64,000 nucleotides of DNA from contig NZ_AUBS01000018.1 of the NCBI RefSeq assembly GCF_000429365.1, forward strand, positions 23,472 to 87,471. The letters are read 5' to 3'. The position numbers and the translations under genes are program-made. Source of the stretch: Pseudodonghicola xiamenensis DSM 18339 (GTDB lineage Bacteria; Pseudomonadota; Alphaproteobacteria; Rhodobacterales; Rhodobacteraceae). The notes beneath the pieces are model-generated. The model worked only from the letters and a program-made list of their open reading frames with translations, ran no database searches and was not told the origin of the DNA. Position 1 is the first letter of the stretch. Each line of letters opens with the position of its first letter. This document shows positions 17,958 to 26,716 of this stretch, piece after piece.

Positions 17958-17976
17958 GCGAAAGTCGCAGTTTCGC
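17958..17976. promoter_or_regulatory. Candidate operator upstream of davB
   Basis: Dyad GCGAAA-N7-TTTCGC, 93 bp upstream of the davB ATG in the 230-bp gap between davB and the LysR gene. Position suggests regulation of davB; the binding protein is unknown. Confidence 0.3.
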
Positions 17977-18062
17977 AAGCCGCTCCAACGCACCGGGCAA
18001 TCGCAAAGGCCCATTTCGAAATCGGTCAGGGCCTGGAATTCTTCATGCGCGGTGTTGCGAAT

Positions 18063-18082
18063 TTTCCGGGTTTTCCCGGAAA
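18063..18082 (-). terminator. Stem-loop after the LysR gene
   Basis: Arms TTTCCGGG / CCCGGAAA with a 4-base loop, 14 bp beyond the LysR stop on the minus strand and followed by ATTC. It probably separates lysR from davB transcription. Confidence 0.55.
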
Positions 18083-18095
18083 CTTTCCGCCCTTT

Positions 18096-19052
18096 TCAGC
18101 TGTTCCGATTTGCTTGGACACCATGCGGCGCCTGTGGTTCCAGCGCGAGCTGAAGCGTTTCCGACATTTCCGCCACCACCTCGCGCAGGGTCGCGACGAA
18201 CTTGTCTGCCCGCGCGGTGCGGGTGCTGTGGGCTGGCCGCCAGATCGACAGCAGATAGGGGACCGACACGCTCAGCCGGCGAAACGCGACGTTGCGCGGC
18301 GCCTGGCTGGCGGCGGTCAGCGGGTTGATCACCGATACCCCGACACCTGCGGCGACCATGGCGCACACGCTGGCCGCAGTCGTGGTCTCGGCGGCATAGT
18401 CCCGCGTCACCCCGGCAGCTGAAAAGATTTCGTCCAGCTTGTGCCGATAGGGGTCGTTCTGCCCGAAGTAGATGAACGGTTGGCCTTCGAAATCGGACGG
18501 AGTCAGCATCGTCTTGCCGGCCAGCGGGTGTTCCAGCGGCAGGACGCAAACCATGTCACCAACATGGATCGTCTCGGTCGTCGCGCCTTCGCGTTCGAAC
18601 TGGCTTTCGGTCAGGCTGAGATCGAAGGCCTGCGTGGTCATCTCGTGGCGCAGTGACGGCTCCTCGTGCGAATGGATCGAAAACAGCACCGCCGGCCGGG
18701 CGTGCAGAAACCGCTGGATCACCCGAGGGATGACCGATTCCGCATGCGCCGGAATGCTGGCGATCCGGAAGTTCGCAGCATTATGCGACCGGATGGCCGA
18801 GGCCGCGCGACTGATTTCATCCAGCCCGATGAAGGACCGCCGCACGGTTTCGTGCAGCAATACTGCCTGATTGGTGGGCGTTAGACGTTTGCCGAACCGG
18901 AGAAACAGGTCGAAGCCGATGCGTCGTTCCATCTCGCGGATTTCCCGGCTGATGGTCGGCTGCGACGTGCCGAGAACGGCTGCGGCGGCCGTCATGCTCT
19001 TGTGAATCATGATTGCGTTGAACAGGTCGATCTGTCGCTGACTGAGCCGCAT
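18096..19052 (-). CDS. lysR: LysR-family regulator divergent from lysA
   Basis: A 318-residue LysR-type activator/repressor with N-terminal winged HTH (residues 3-62; AAAVLGTSQPTISREIREME) and an effector domain. ATG 19052 is preceded by AAGGAGG with ideal spacing. Its position head-to-head with lysA reproduces the E. coli lysR-lysA arrangement, in which LysR activates the decarboxylase gene when diaminopimelate is present and lysine is low. Here it also precedes the lysine monooxygenase gene on its own strand, so it may coordinate formation and breakdown of lysine. Effector identity is inferred. Confidence 0.85.
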   Translation of the reverse strand: MRLSQRQIDLFNAIMIHKSMTAAAAVLGTSQPTISREIREMERRIGFDLFLRFGKRLTPTNQAVLLHETVRRSFIGLDEISRAASAIRSHNAANFRIASIPAHAESVIPRVIQRFLHARPAVLFSIHSHEEPSLRHEMTTQAFDLSLTESQFEREGATTETIHVGDMVCVLPLEHPLAGKTMLTPSDFEGQPFIYFGQNDPYRHKLDEIFSAAGVTRDYAAETTTAASVCAMVAAGVGVSVINPLTAASQAPRNVAFRRLSVSVPYLLSIWRPAHSTRTARADKFVATLREVVAEMSETLQLALEPQAPHGVQANRNS

Positions 19053-19088
19053 CCCGGCCCTCCTTTGATGAACGCGCTCCTCCGACGG

Positions 19089-19106
19089 CATTTGTCATAT
19101 CAAATG
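19089..19106. promoter_or_regulatory. LysR-type operator in the lysR-lysA spacer
   Basis: Dyad CATTTG-N6-CAAATG contains T-N11-A (T19091, A19103). It is 37 bp from the lysR start and 50 bp before the lysA start, the expected place for a LysR box controlling both genes. The adjoining 19107-19150 stretch is AT-rich and probably carries the lysA promoter. Confidence 0.55.
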
Positions 19107-19155
19107 TGAATAAGAATGACACAAAAATTATTTAGAATACATAAAACGATCTGAA

Positions 19156-20541
19156 ATGTTGAAATTATCACAACTATTACACGATTTTGTCATGCCCGCA
19201 GCGACGTCTCTCTTGCCCACAGCCGCGACCGTTCCCTCTCAGGCACCAGCCTTCTCCGGCTGGTTGGATCGGCGTAACGGAACACTATGCGCCGATGGTG
19301 TCGCGCTCAGCCAAATCGCGGTTGAAGTGGGCACGCCCTTCTATTGCTACTCCGCCAGCGTGTTGCGGCAGCGCTATACCGCCCTGGCGGCGGCGGTCTC
19401 TCCTGTCGGGGTGTCGGTCTGCTTCGCGGTGAAGGCCAACAGCAATCTGAACGTATTGGCCGAATTCGCCCGTCTGGGCTGTGGCATGGATATCGTCTCG
19501 GGCGGTGAGATGGAGCGGGCGCTCGCCGCTGGCACCCCCGCCGAGCGGATCATCTTTTCCGGCGTGGGCAAAACCCGTGACGAAATCCGCCGCGCGCTGG
19601 AGGTTGGCCTTCATCAGATCAACATCGAATCCGTGGCCGAGCTGGAGACCGTTGCCGAAATCGCCCATGCGATGGGGCTGCGCGCGCCGGTTGCTCTGCG
19701 GGTGAACCCGGATGTCGACGCCGGCACCCATGCCAAGATCACCACCGCGCGCAAGGACAGCAAGTTCGGCATCGCCATCGGCGAAATTCCCGCGCTCTAC
19801 GCCCGGGCCAGTGCGATGCCCGGGCTCGAGGTTCTCGGGCTCGCGGTCCATATCGGTTCACAAATCCAGTCGCTGGCGCCCTTCCAGCGGGCCTGGTCGG
19901 CGCTGGCCGATCTGGTGCGAGAGCTGCGGGACGCCGGGCTGACAGTCGCACGGTTGGATTTGGGCGGCGGGTTGGGTATCGGATCGGAAACCGAGCCGGC
20001 CCCTGATCTGGAAGCTTATGCCCGGACCATCGCCGAAACCGTCGGCGATCTGGGCTGTGCGCTGAACATCGAACCGGGGCGCTGGCTGGCGGCACCCGCC
20101 GGTGTGCTGGTGACCGAGGTGACCTATCTCAAGGAATCGTCGGGCGCCGATTTCGCGGTGATCGACGCCGCGATGAACGATCTGATGCGCCCTGCCCTCT
20201 ATGACGCCCACCACGCGGCGGTTCCCATCCATGCACCGCGCCCGGGTTCTGGGCCTGCCTGGCGCCTTGTCGGTCCGGTTTGCGAGAGTTCCGACGATTT
20301 CGGAAGCTATCCGAACCTGGGCCCGCTGGAACCCGGCGATCTGCTGGTGTTCGGCAGCGCCGGCGCATATGGTGCGACGATGTCTTCAACCTATAACTCG
20401 CGGCCGCTGGTGCCCGAGGTCATGGTTGACGATGGCCGTTTCCGGTTGATCCGGAAACGTGCTGAAATGGATCTGTTCCTGGAGCTGGAAAAGCCGTCTG
20501 ACTGGGTGGCTGCAGCAAATGGGGTAAATGTTGCGGAGTAA
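19156..20541 (+). CDS. lysA: Diaminopimelate decarboxylase
   Basis: A 461-residue PLP-dependent fold-III decarboxylase. Lys93 in FAVKANSN is the PLP Schiff-base residue; the glycine-rich LDLGGGLGIG (about 270) and EPGRWLAAPAG (about 314) segments bind PLP phosphate and substrate; CESSDDF near residue 376 is the DAP-decarboxylase active-site cysteine motif. The reaction is meso-diaminopimelate to L-lysine and CO2. The first about 30 residues are longer than usual; an in-frame ATG at 19192 is an alternative start, and neither has a strong ribosome site. In this locus it heads a peptide-importer/peptidase series, suggesting a scavenging rather than purely biosynthetic copy. Ornithine/lysine decarboxylase activity cannot be excluded. 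Confidence 0.9.
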   Translation: MLKLSQLLHDFVMPAATSLLPTAATVPSQAPAFSGWLDRRNGTLCADGVALSQIAVEVGTPFYCYSASVLRQRYTALAAAVSPVGVSVCFAVKANSNLNVLAEFARLGCGMDIVSGGEMERALAAGTPAERIIFSGVGKTRDEIRRALEVGLHQINIESVAELETVAEIAHAMGLRAPVALRVNPDVDAGTHAKITTARKDSKFGIAIGEIPALYARASAMPGLEVLGLAVHIGSQIQSLAPFQRAWSALADLVRELRDAGLTVARLDLGGGLGIGSETEPAPDLEAYARTIAETVGDLGCALNIEPGRWLAAPAGVLVTEVTYLKESSGADFAVIDAAMNDLMRPALYDAHHAAVPIHAPRPGSGPAWRLVGPVCESSDDFGSYPNLGPLEPGDLLVFGSAGAYGATMSSTYNSRPLVPEVMVDDGRFRLIRKRAEMDLFLELEKPSDWVAAANGVNVAE

Positions 20542-20678
20542 ATCATGCGCATGTGTCTTGCGGAATATCTGCATTTTTTGCAGCTCCAGGCGCCGCAACG
20601 ACAGTGTCCCCGTGACACGACATGACATTCCGGGCACCCGAAATAATGAAACCTAGAAAATAGACCATCGAGGGAAAT

Positions 20679-22265
20679 ATGAAGAACAAGGTGAGACTTC
20701 TGCTTGCGTCCGGTATCGCGAGCCTCGCGCTTATGTCGCCGGCGATCGCGGACCAAATGCTGCGCATTTCCTATACCGACGATCCGAAATCCGCTGATGT
20801 GCAGATGACGACGGACTATTACACGCTGCCGTTGAACGTCTATGACCGTCTTATCGAAGCCGAAACCACCGGTCCGGGCACCTCGGCGCTGGTGCCGGGT
20901 CTGGCCGAAAGCTGGGAAGTCTCGGACGATGGTCTGGTCTATACCTTCCATCTGCGGCAAGGCGTGAAGTTTCACGACGGCGCCGAACTGACGGCCGATG
21001 ATGTCGTCTATACCTTCGATCGCATGCTGAACCCCGAGACCCGGGCGCTTGGCACCGATATCCTCAATTTCGTTGCCGGCGCACAGGACCGTCTGGATGG
21101 CAAGGCCGATACGGTCACCGGCCTGAACGCAATCGACAAATACACGGTTCAGCTCACCCTGTCGCAGCCCTATGCTGCCTTTCTCGCCCTGATGGCCAGC
21201 CCCCAGGCTTCGATCTATAACCGCGCCTTCACCGAAGCGGCGGGCGATCAATTCGGGCTCACCCCGGAAACCACCAACGGCACCGGCCCGTTCATCCTGC
21301 AAAGCTATGAGCTGAACGACAGCCAGATGCTGGTCGCGAACAAGGACTATTTCCGTGGCGCCCCCAAGCTCGACCGGATCCTGATCCGGGTGATCTCGGA
21401 TTCCGAGACCCTGCGGCTCTTGTTCGAGACCGATGAGATCGACGTTTTCGACATGGACTATGCCTCGTCGCAAACGCCTTACTTCTATGCCAGCGACACT
21501 TGGAAGGACCAGATCCGGAGCGGTCCGCGCGTCGGCATGTACTATTACCACATCAACCAGGCAATTAAGCCCTTCGACGATGTGCGCGTGCGCAAGGCCT
21601 TCCAGATGGCCATCAACCGCGAACAGATCCTGGAAAAGAACTTCTATGGCAAAGGGCAGCTTGAAAACGGCGTGATGCCCCGCGGCCTGAGCTGCTATGA
21701 GCCGGCAACACCGATCGAATACAACCCGGCCAAGGCCAAGGAACTGCTGGCCGAGGCCGGCTATCCGGATGGCGTGGAGATCACCCTGGCGCAGGTCAGC
21801 AGCTGGTCGTCGAAATGGTCGGACATGAACCAGATCATCCAGGCTCAGGCTGCCGAGGCCGGGTTCACGGTCAAGATCAAGACCATGGATGAAGCCGCCT
21901 ATTTCGCACAGCGCAAGGCCGGGGCGATTGATGCCTATACGCAATCGTGGTCTGCCGACTTCAACGATCCCGACAACTTCTTCTACACCTTCTTCTCTGA
22001 ACCGGGGACCAAGGTGCGCGCCTTCAACAACATGGACCAGGAGGTGTTCGACGGCATCGAGAAAGCCCGCAGCATGACCGATCCGGAGGCACGTTGCGCG
22101 CTGTATCGCGAGCTGGGGGAACGGATCGTACAGACCGATGCCGCCTGGGTGCCGCTCTTCAGCCTGGACCACAGCTATGTGGTGCAGCCGCGCGTCAAGA
22201 ACTTCGTCGTTCCGTGGAACGGCTGGAGCGACATGAACTATTACAAGATGGAAATCGCGGAGTAA
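20679..22265 (+). CDS. Peptide ABC transporter substrate-binding protein
   Basis: A 528-residue family-5 extracellular solute-binding protein (DppA/OppA type). A Sec signal peptide (MKNKVRLLL..., cleavage near AIA-DQ at residues 22-25) directs it to the periplasm. ESWEVSDDGLVYTFHLRQGVKFHDG and TADDVVYTFDRMLNP are the family signature near residues 75-115. GAGGGAAAT precedes the ATG. It delivers peptides or similar ligands to the downstream permeases. Ligand cannot be read directly; gene neighbours suggest DAP- or D-amino-acid-containing peptides. It starts 137 bp after lysA; a small CTGCA...TGCAG hairpin lies in that gap. Confidence 0.92.
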   Translation: MKNKVRLLLASGIASLALMSPAIADQMLRISYTDDPKSADVQMTTDYYTLPLNVYDRLIEAETTGPGTSALVPGLAESWEVSDDGLVYTFHLRQGVKFHDGAELTADDVVYTFDRMLNPETRALGTDILNFVAGAQDRLDGKADTVTGLNAIDKYTVQLTLSQPYAAFLALMASPQASIYNRAFTEAAGDQFGLTPETTNGTGPFILQSYELNDSQMLVANKDYFRGAPKLDRILIRVISDSETLRLLFETDEIDVFDMDYASSQTPYFYASDTWKDQIRSGPRVGMYYYHINQAIKPFDDVRVRKAFQMAINREQILEKNFYGKGQLENGVMPRGLSCYEPATPIEYNPAKAKELLAEAGYPDGVEITLAQVSSWSSKWSDMNQIIQAQAAEAGFTVKIKTMDEAAYFAQRKAGAIDAYTQSWSADFNDPDNFFYTFFSEPGTKVRAFNNMDQEVFDGIEKARSMTDPEARCALYRELGERIVQTDAAWVPLFSLDHSYVVQPRVKNFVVPWNGWSDMNYYKMEIAE

Positions 22266-22273
22266 TCCGTAAC

Positions 22274-22296
22274 GGCGGCGGGGCAACCTCGCCGCC
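22274..22296 (+). terminator. Stem-loop between binding-protein and permease genes
   Basis: Arms GGCGGCG / CGCCGCC with a 9-base loop, 8 bp after the stop. Such hairpins after binding-protein genes usually protect the 3' end and lower expression of the permease genes relative to the binding protein. Confidence 0.5.
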
Positions 22297-22370
22297 ATGT
22301 CTTTCCCGCCTCTCCGGAGCTGACCGCCCGGCAGTCTCCGGAGGGCGTCGCAACAAGAGCACCCCTTTCC

Positions 22371-23309
22371 ATGCTAATGTTCGCCATTCGACGAATTCTC
22401 GTCTCGATTCCGGTTTTGATCGGGATCACGGCAATCCTGTTTGTCATGCTGAACGTGATCCCCGGCGACCCGGTGGCGCTGTTGATGAAGGAACACGCCA
22501 GCCCTGAGGTCATCGCCCGTGTCACGGCGCAGATGCACTTGGACGATCCGCTCTGGACCCGCTACTTCCGCTTTCTCTCCGGCGCGTTGCAGGGCGATCT
22601 TGGCACTTCGATCAAGCTCAATCGCAGCGTGACCAGCCTGATCATGAAGGCCTTTCCGAACACGCTTTATCTGGCAGCCTGTGCGGCGGTCGTGTCATGG
22701 ATCATCGGCATTCCCGCCGGCATCCTGTCGGCAGTGCGGCGCGATTCCTTCATCGACCGCTTCTTCATGGGGTTTTCCCTTCTTGGCGTGTCGATGCCGA
22801 TCTTCTGGTCGGCGCTGCTGATGCAATACATCTTTGCACTGAAACTTAAATGGCTGCCGGTTTCGGGTTTCTATGGCTTTGAATATGTCATCATGCCCGC
22901 GATCGTGCTGGGCTGGAGTTCGGCCGGCGTGATCGCGCGGTTGACCCGTTCCAGCTTGCTGGAAGTGATGCGTCACGATTATATCCGCACCGCCCGCGCC
23001 AAGGGGCTGCGCGAGGTGGGTGTTATTTCCGGACATGCGCTCAAGAATGCATTGATCCCGGTGGTGACGATCATGGCGATCCAGATCGCAAGCCTGCTGT
23101 CGGGTGCCGTCATCACCGAAGCGATCTTCGGCATTCCCGGGGTGGGGCGGATTTCGATCAACGCCATTCAGGCCCGCGACATGCCGCTGTTGCAGGGCTC
23201 GGTCCTGTTCGCAACCGTTCTGGTCATCCTCGGAAACCTGGTGGCCGACATCCTCTATTCAATTCTCGATCCGCGCATTCGGTCGCAGATGGGGAGGGGC
23301 AAGCCATGA
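22371..23309 (+). CDS. Peptide ABC transporter permease (DppB type)
   Basis: A 312-residue inner-membrane permease of the DppB/OppB family with about six transmembrane segments. The N-terminal AIRRILVSIPVLIGITAILFVM helix, a long periplasmic loop with VIPGDPV, and the cytoplasmic EAA loop (about 195-215, RTARAKGLREVGVISGHALKNALIP) that contacts the ATPases are clear. A second ATG at 22377 is an alternative start. It overlaps the next gene by 4 bp (ATGA). Confidence 0.92.
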   Translation: MLMFAIRRILVSIPVLIGITAILFVMLNVIPGDPVALLMKEHASPEVIARVTAQMHLDDPLWTRYFRFLSGALQGDLGTSIKLNRSVTSLIMKAFPNTLYLAACAAVVSWIIGIPAGILSAVRRDSFIDRFFMGFSLLGVSMPIFWSALLMQYIFALKLKWLPVSGFYGFEYVIMPAIVLGWSSAGVIARLTRSSLLEVMRHDYIRTARAKGLREVGVISGHALKNALIPVVTIMAIQIASLLSGAVITEAIFGIPGVGRISINAIQARDMPLLQGSVLFATVLVILGNLVADILYSILDPRIRSQMGRGKP

Positions 23310-24196
23310 CCGTTTCACCAGATCTGAACGTGGACACCGTCGAAGAAATCCAAGAAGCCAGCCTGCTGCGCGACACGATGCGCGCCTTTGCCCGCAACCG
23401 CATGGCATTGCTGGGGCTCGTCTTCGTCGCTTTGCTTGTGTTCCTGGCGATTTTCGCGCCCATCGTCAGCCCGCATGATCCCTATCGCATGGCGCTGGAT
23501 GAACAGTTCCTGCCGCCCTCGACCACCTATTGGCTGGGCACCGACAACTTCGGGCGCGATGTGCTGACCCGCATTATCTATGGTGCGCGGATTTCGCTGG
23601 TGGTGGGCATCGTACCCAGCCTGATCTCGCTGATCATCGGCACCTTCATGGGCGTGCTGAGCGGCTATATCGGCGGGAAGGTCGATTTCGTCATCATGCG
23701 GCTGGCCGATATGATGATCGCCTTCCCGTCGCTGCTGCTGGCGATGGTGGTGATGTATACGCTTGGCGCCAATCTCTTTAACATCTTCGTGGCCCTGGCG
23801 CTGGTCGGCTGGGCCGGGGTGGCGCGCGTGGTGCGGTCGCAGACGCTGGCGCTGAAGGAGAAGGAGTTCATTGAGGCCGCCCATGCCAACGGCGCCTCGC
23901 GCGTGACGATCATGTTCCGCCATATCTTTCCCAATGTGGTGCCGACACTGATCGTCCTCTTCTCGCTGTCGATCCCCGATGCGATCATGTGGGAATCCAG
24001 CCTCAGCTTTCTGGGCGTGGGCGTGCAGCCGCCCGAAGCGAGCTGGGGCCTGCTGGTCTCGCGCGGCAAGGAATACCTGTTTCAGGCCCCCGTCGTGGCG
24101 ATCGCGCCCGGCGTGGCGATCCTGCTGACCGTGCTGGCCTTCAATTTCGTCGGTGACGGGCTGCGCGACGCGCTCGACCCATCCATGAAGGACTGA
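23306..24196 (+). CDS. Peptide ABC transporter permease (DppC type)
   Basis: A 296-residue DppC/OppC-type permease. The N-terminal OppC segment (FARNRMALLGLVFVALL) precedes the first membrane helix; HWLGTDNFGRDVLTRIIYGAR-type motif (here YWLGTDNFGRDVL, near residue 75) and the EAA loop (EAAHANGASRVTIMFRHIFPN, near 190) identify the family. Partner of the preceding DppB-type permease. Start overlaps the upstream stop. Confidence 0.92.
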   Translation: MTVSPDLNVDTVEEIQEASLLRDTMRAFARNRMALLGLVFVALLVFLAIFAPIVSPHDPYRMALDEQFLPPSTTYWLGTDNFGRDVLTRIIYGARISLVVGIVPSLISLIIGTFMGVLSGYIGGKVDFVIMRLADMMIAFPSLLLAMVVMYTLGANLFNIFVALALVGWAGVARVVRSQTLALKEKEFIEAAHANGASRVTIMFRHIFPNVVPTLIVLFSLSIPDAIMWESSLSFLGVGVQPPEASWGLLVSRGKEYLFQAPVVAIAPGVAILLTVLAFNFVGDGLRDALDPSMKD

Positions 24197-24201
24197 TCGC
24201 G

Positions 24202-25218
24202 ATGACCGAGAAAACCGATAACGTGCTGAGCGTGCGCGATCTGCGCACCGAATTTCGCGGCGATCGTGGGCATGTGCGCGTGCTGGAGGATATTTCCTTC
24301 GACGTTGGACGCGGCAAGATCGTCGGGCTGGTCGGTGAATCCGGCTCCGGCAAGAGCATGACGGCGCTGTCTTTGATGGGGTTGGTGCCGAAACCCCGGG
24401 GTCAGGTTACTGCGACCCGGATGGACCTGGACGGCACCGACCTGACCCGGCTGAGCCAGGACGGGCTGCGCCAGCTCCGCGGACGCGACATCTCCATGGT
24501 GTTTCAGGAGCCCATGACCTCGCTCAACCCGGTGCGCAAGGTCTGGGAACAGGTAGGCGAGCCGCTGGCCGTGCACCAGGGCATGAAGCGGCGGGCGATC
24601 CGTGCCCGCGTGCTGGAGATGTTCGAAATGGTCGGCATTCCCGATCCCAAGGCGCGGCTCGATGCCTATCCGCACCAGCTTTCGGGCGGGTTGCGGCAAC
24701 GCGCCATGATCGCCATGGGGCTGATCTGCGAACCGAAGCTGTTGATCGCGGACGAACCGACCACGGCGCTCGATGTCACCACACAGGCGCAGATCCTGCG
24801 GTTGATGCTGGATCTGCGTGATCGGGTCGGCACTTCGATCATCATGATCACCCATGATCTCGGCATCATCGCCGAGATGTGCGACGAGGTGAACGTGATG
24901 TATGCGGGCCAGATCGTGGAGCAGGCGAATGTCTTCGATCTGTTCGAACGTCCCTCTCACCCCTACACGCGCGGGCTGCTGGCTTCGATCCCCAAGGCAA
25001 CCGAAAAACGGCTGTCGCGCCGGATGCCCAGCATTCCCGGCATGGTGCCCAATCTGGCCAAGCTCCCCGGCGGCTGCCGGTTCCGGCCGCGCTGCGGCGA
25101 TGCGATGCCTATCTGCATGCAGAAGGATCCCGGCCTTGCCGATCTGGGCAACGGCCATGGGGCCCGGTGCTGGCTGCATCTGCCGCATGATGCCCACCCG
25201 CAGGGAGAAACCGCATGA
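24202..25218 (+). CDS. Peptide ABC transporter ATP-binding protein (DppD type)
   Basis: A 338-residue ATPase with Walker A GESGSGKS (about residue 46), ABC signature LSGGLRQR (about 156), Walker B LLIADEPTTALDV (about 176) and switch His in THDLG. The C-terminal oligopeptide-transporter extension has the cysteine pattern CRFRPRCGDAMPIC that may bind an Fe-S cluster in DppD/DppF relatives. Six bp after the permease gene and 4 bp overlap with the next ATPase gene. Confidence 0.93.
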   Translation: MTEKTDNVLSVRDLRTEFRGDRGHVRVLEDISFDVGRGKIVGLVGESGSGKSMTALSLMGLVPKPRGQVTATRMDLDGTDLTRLSQDGLRQLRGRDISMVFQEPMTSLNPVRKVWEQVGEPLAVHQGMKRRAIRARVLEMFEMVGIPDPKARLDAYPHQLSGGLRQRAMIAMGLICEPKLLIADEPTTALDVTTQAQILRLMLDLRDRVGTSIIMITHDLGIIAEMCDEVNVMYAGQIVEQANVFDLFERPSHPYTRGLLASIPKATEKRLSRRMPSIPGMVPNLAKLPGGCRFRPRCGDAMPICMQKDPGLADLGNGHGARCWLHLPHDAHPQGETA

Positions 25219-26186
25219 ACGACATCGTCATTTCCGCTCGCAACCTGACCAAGCATTACCATCTGGGCGGCGGTCTGGGCGGGGCGGGCCAGATTGTGCG
25301 CGCCGTCGACGGGGTGTCTCTCGACATCCACGAACGCGAGACCTTTGCTTTGGTCGGGGAATCTGGCTGCGGCAAGACCACGCTGGGCCGTATCATGTTG
25401 CGGCTGCAGGAACCCAGCGGCGGCGAGATCAACTATCGTGGACAGGAACTGACCACGCTGGACGAAAAGGGCATGCGGGCACTTCGCAAGAAATTGCAGG
25501 TCGTGTTCCAGGATCCCTATGCCTCGCTCAATCCGCGCATGCGGATCGAACAGATCCTGGCAGAGCCCCTGCGCGCCCACGGCTATGGCTCAGCCGCCGA
25601 GATCCGCGAACGCTGCGCCGCACTGCTCGAGATGGTCGGCCTGCGCCGGCAATATCTGCGCAGCTACCCGCATCAGTTCTCGGGCGGGCAGCGCCAACGC
25701 ATCGGTATCGCCCGGGCATTGGCGAACAATCCGGATTTCGTGGTCTGCGATGAATCCGTCTCGGCGTTGGACGTGTCGATCCAGGCGCAGGTTCTGAACC
25801 TGCTGCGCGACCTCCAGGACGAGCTGAAGCTGACCTATTTCTTCATCACCCATGATCTCAGCGTGGTGCGCCAGTTTGCAGATCGCGTCGGTGTCATGTT
25901 TCTCGGCCGTCTGGTCGAGGTCGGTACGACGGAAGAAATCTTCTCGGCCCCGAAACATCCCTATACGATGTTCCTGATCTCTGCCGTGCCGCGCGCCGAT
26001 CCGCATCAGCGCAGCCGTGAACGCCCTATTCTCAAGGGCGAAATTCCCAGTCCGATGGATATGCCGAACGGCTGCCGGTTCCACACCCGCTGCCCCTTTG
26101 CGCAGGATATTTGCCGGACCGAGGATCCAGAACCGCAGACGCAAGGCACGCGTACCGTTGCCTGCCATTTCCCGCTGGAAGCCTGA
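25215..26186 (+). CDS. Peptide ABC transporter ATP-binding protein (DppF type)
   Basis: A 323-residue second ATPase of the importer: Walker [10 protein letters not shown] (about 52), signature FSGGQRQR (about 155), Walker [14 protein letters not shown], in which Ser replaces the usual Pro after DE, and THDLS switch. The C-terminus again carries the [14 protein letters not shown] cysteine motif of oligopeptide-transporter ATPases. It pairs with the DppD-type protein. The next gene starts 11 bp downstream. Confidence 0.92.
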   Translation: MNDIVISARNLTKHYHLGGGLGGAGQIVRAVDGVSLDIHERETFALVGESGCGKTTLGRIMLRLQEPSGGEINYRGQELTTLDEKGMRALRKKLQVVFQDPYASLNPRMRIEQILAEPLRAHGYGSAAEIRERCAALLEMVGLRRQYLRSYPHQFSGGQRQRIGIARALANNPDFVVCDESVSALDVSIQAQVLNLLRDLQDELKLTYFFITHDLSVVRQFADRVGVMFLGRLVEVGTTEEIFSAPKHPYTMFLISAVPRADPHQRSRERPILKGEIPSPMDMPNGCRFHTRCPFAQDICRTEDPEPQTQGTRTVACHFPLEA

Positions 26187-26197
26187 AGGAGATCACC

Positions 26198-26707
26198 TTG
26201 GATCTGATCGTGAAACCGGGCCCCGACGGCCATCTGGCCAGTTTCGGAGACAAGACCTGGCCCTGCGCCGTTGGACGCAGCGGAATCGGGCAAAAGCTTG
26301 CCGAAGGCGATGGCGTCAGCCCGATCGGCTGCTGGCCGATCCGGCGCATATTCTATCGTGCCGACCGGCTGGATCACGCGCCGAGCGATGCCTTCCCCTG
26401 CCAGGTGACTGACCGCCAGGATGGCTGGTGCGACGCAGCCGATCACCCCGATTACAACCGCCTTGTCCGCCTGCCATTCGATGCCAGCCACGAGGAAATG
26501 TGGCGCGAAGATGCGCTCTATGACATCGTCGTGGTGCTGGGACAGAACGACAATCCGGTGGTGCCTGGCGCCGGCAGTGCGATCTTTCTGCATATCGCCC
26601 GCCCCGGCTATTCGCCAACCGCCGGCTGTGCCGCGCTGTCGCGCGAGGATTTGCTGGAATTCCTGTCGCTGGCCGGGCCTGACACCCGGCTCTGTTTCCA
26701 GGCTTAG
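26198..26707 (+). CDS. Cytoplasmic YkuD-fold protein, probable L,D-carboxypeptidase/transpeptidase
   Basis: A 169-residue YkuD-domain (L,D-transpeptidase fold) protein. The catalytic pattern is present: His132 (FLHIARPG) and nucleophile Cys144 in SPTAGCAALS. There is no signal peptide or membrane segment, so it should stay in the cytoplasm, unlike wall-crosslinking L,D-transpeptidases. Cytoplasmic YkuD enzymes such as Acinetobacter ElsL act as L,D-carboxypeptidases, removing the terminal D-Ala from murein tetrapeptides during recycling. I infer that role here. The start is TTG 26198: AAGGAG at 26186-26191 gives ideal spacing, and the longer frame from 26111 overlaps the ATPase gene. It lies between the peptide importer and the D-aminopeptidase gene. 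Confidence 0.82.
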   Translation: MDLIVKPGPDGHLASFGDKTWPCAVGRSGIGQKLAEGDGVSPIGCWPIRRIFYRADRLDHAPSDAFPCQVTDRQDGWCDAADHPDYNRLVRLPFDASHEEMWREDALYDIVVVLGQNDNPVVPGAGSAIFLHIARPGYSPTAGCAALSREDLLEFLSLAGPDTRLCFQA

Positions 26708-26716
26708 AGACATATC

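Noticed and set aside
19156..20541. lysA gene as ornithine/arginine decarboxylase
   Set aside because: The CESSDDF cysteine motif and lysR neighbour favour diaminopimelate decarboxylase; retained as a minor alternative in the entry.
20391..22298. A 635-codon minus-strand frame opposite the peptide-binding protein gene
   Set aside because: No homology features; the plus-strand gene has signal peptide and full family signature.
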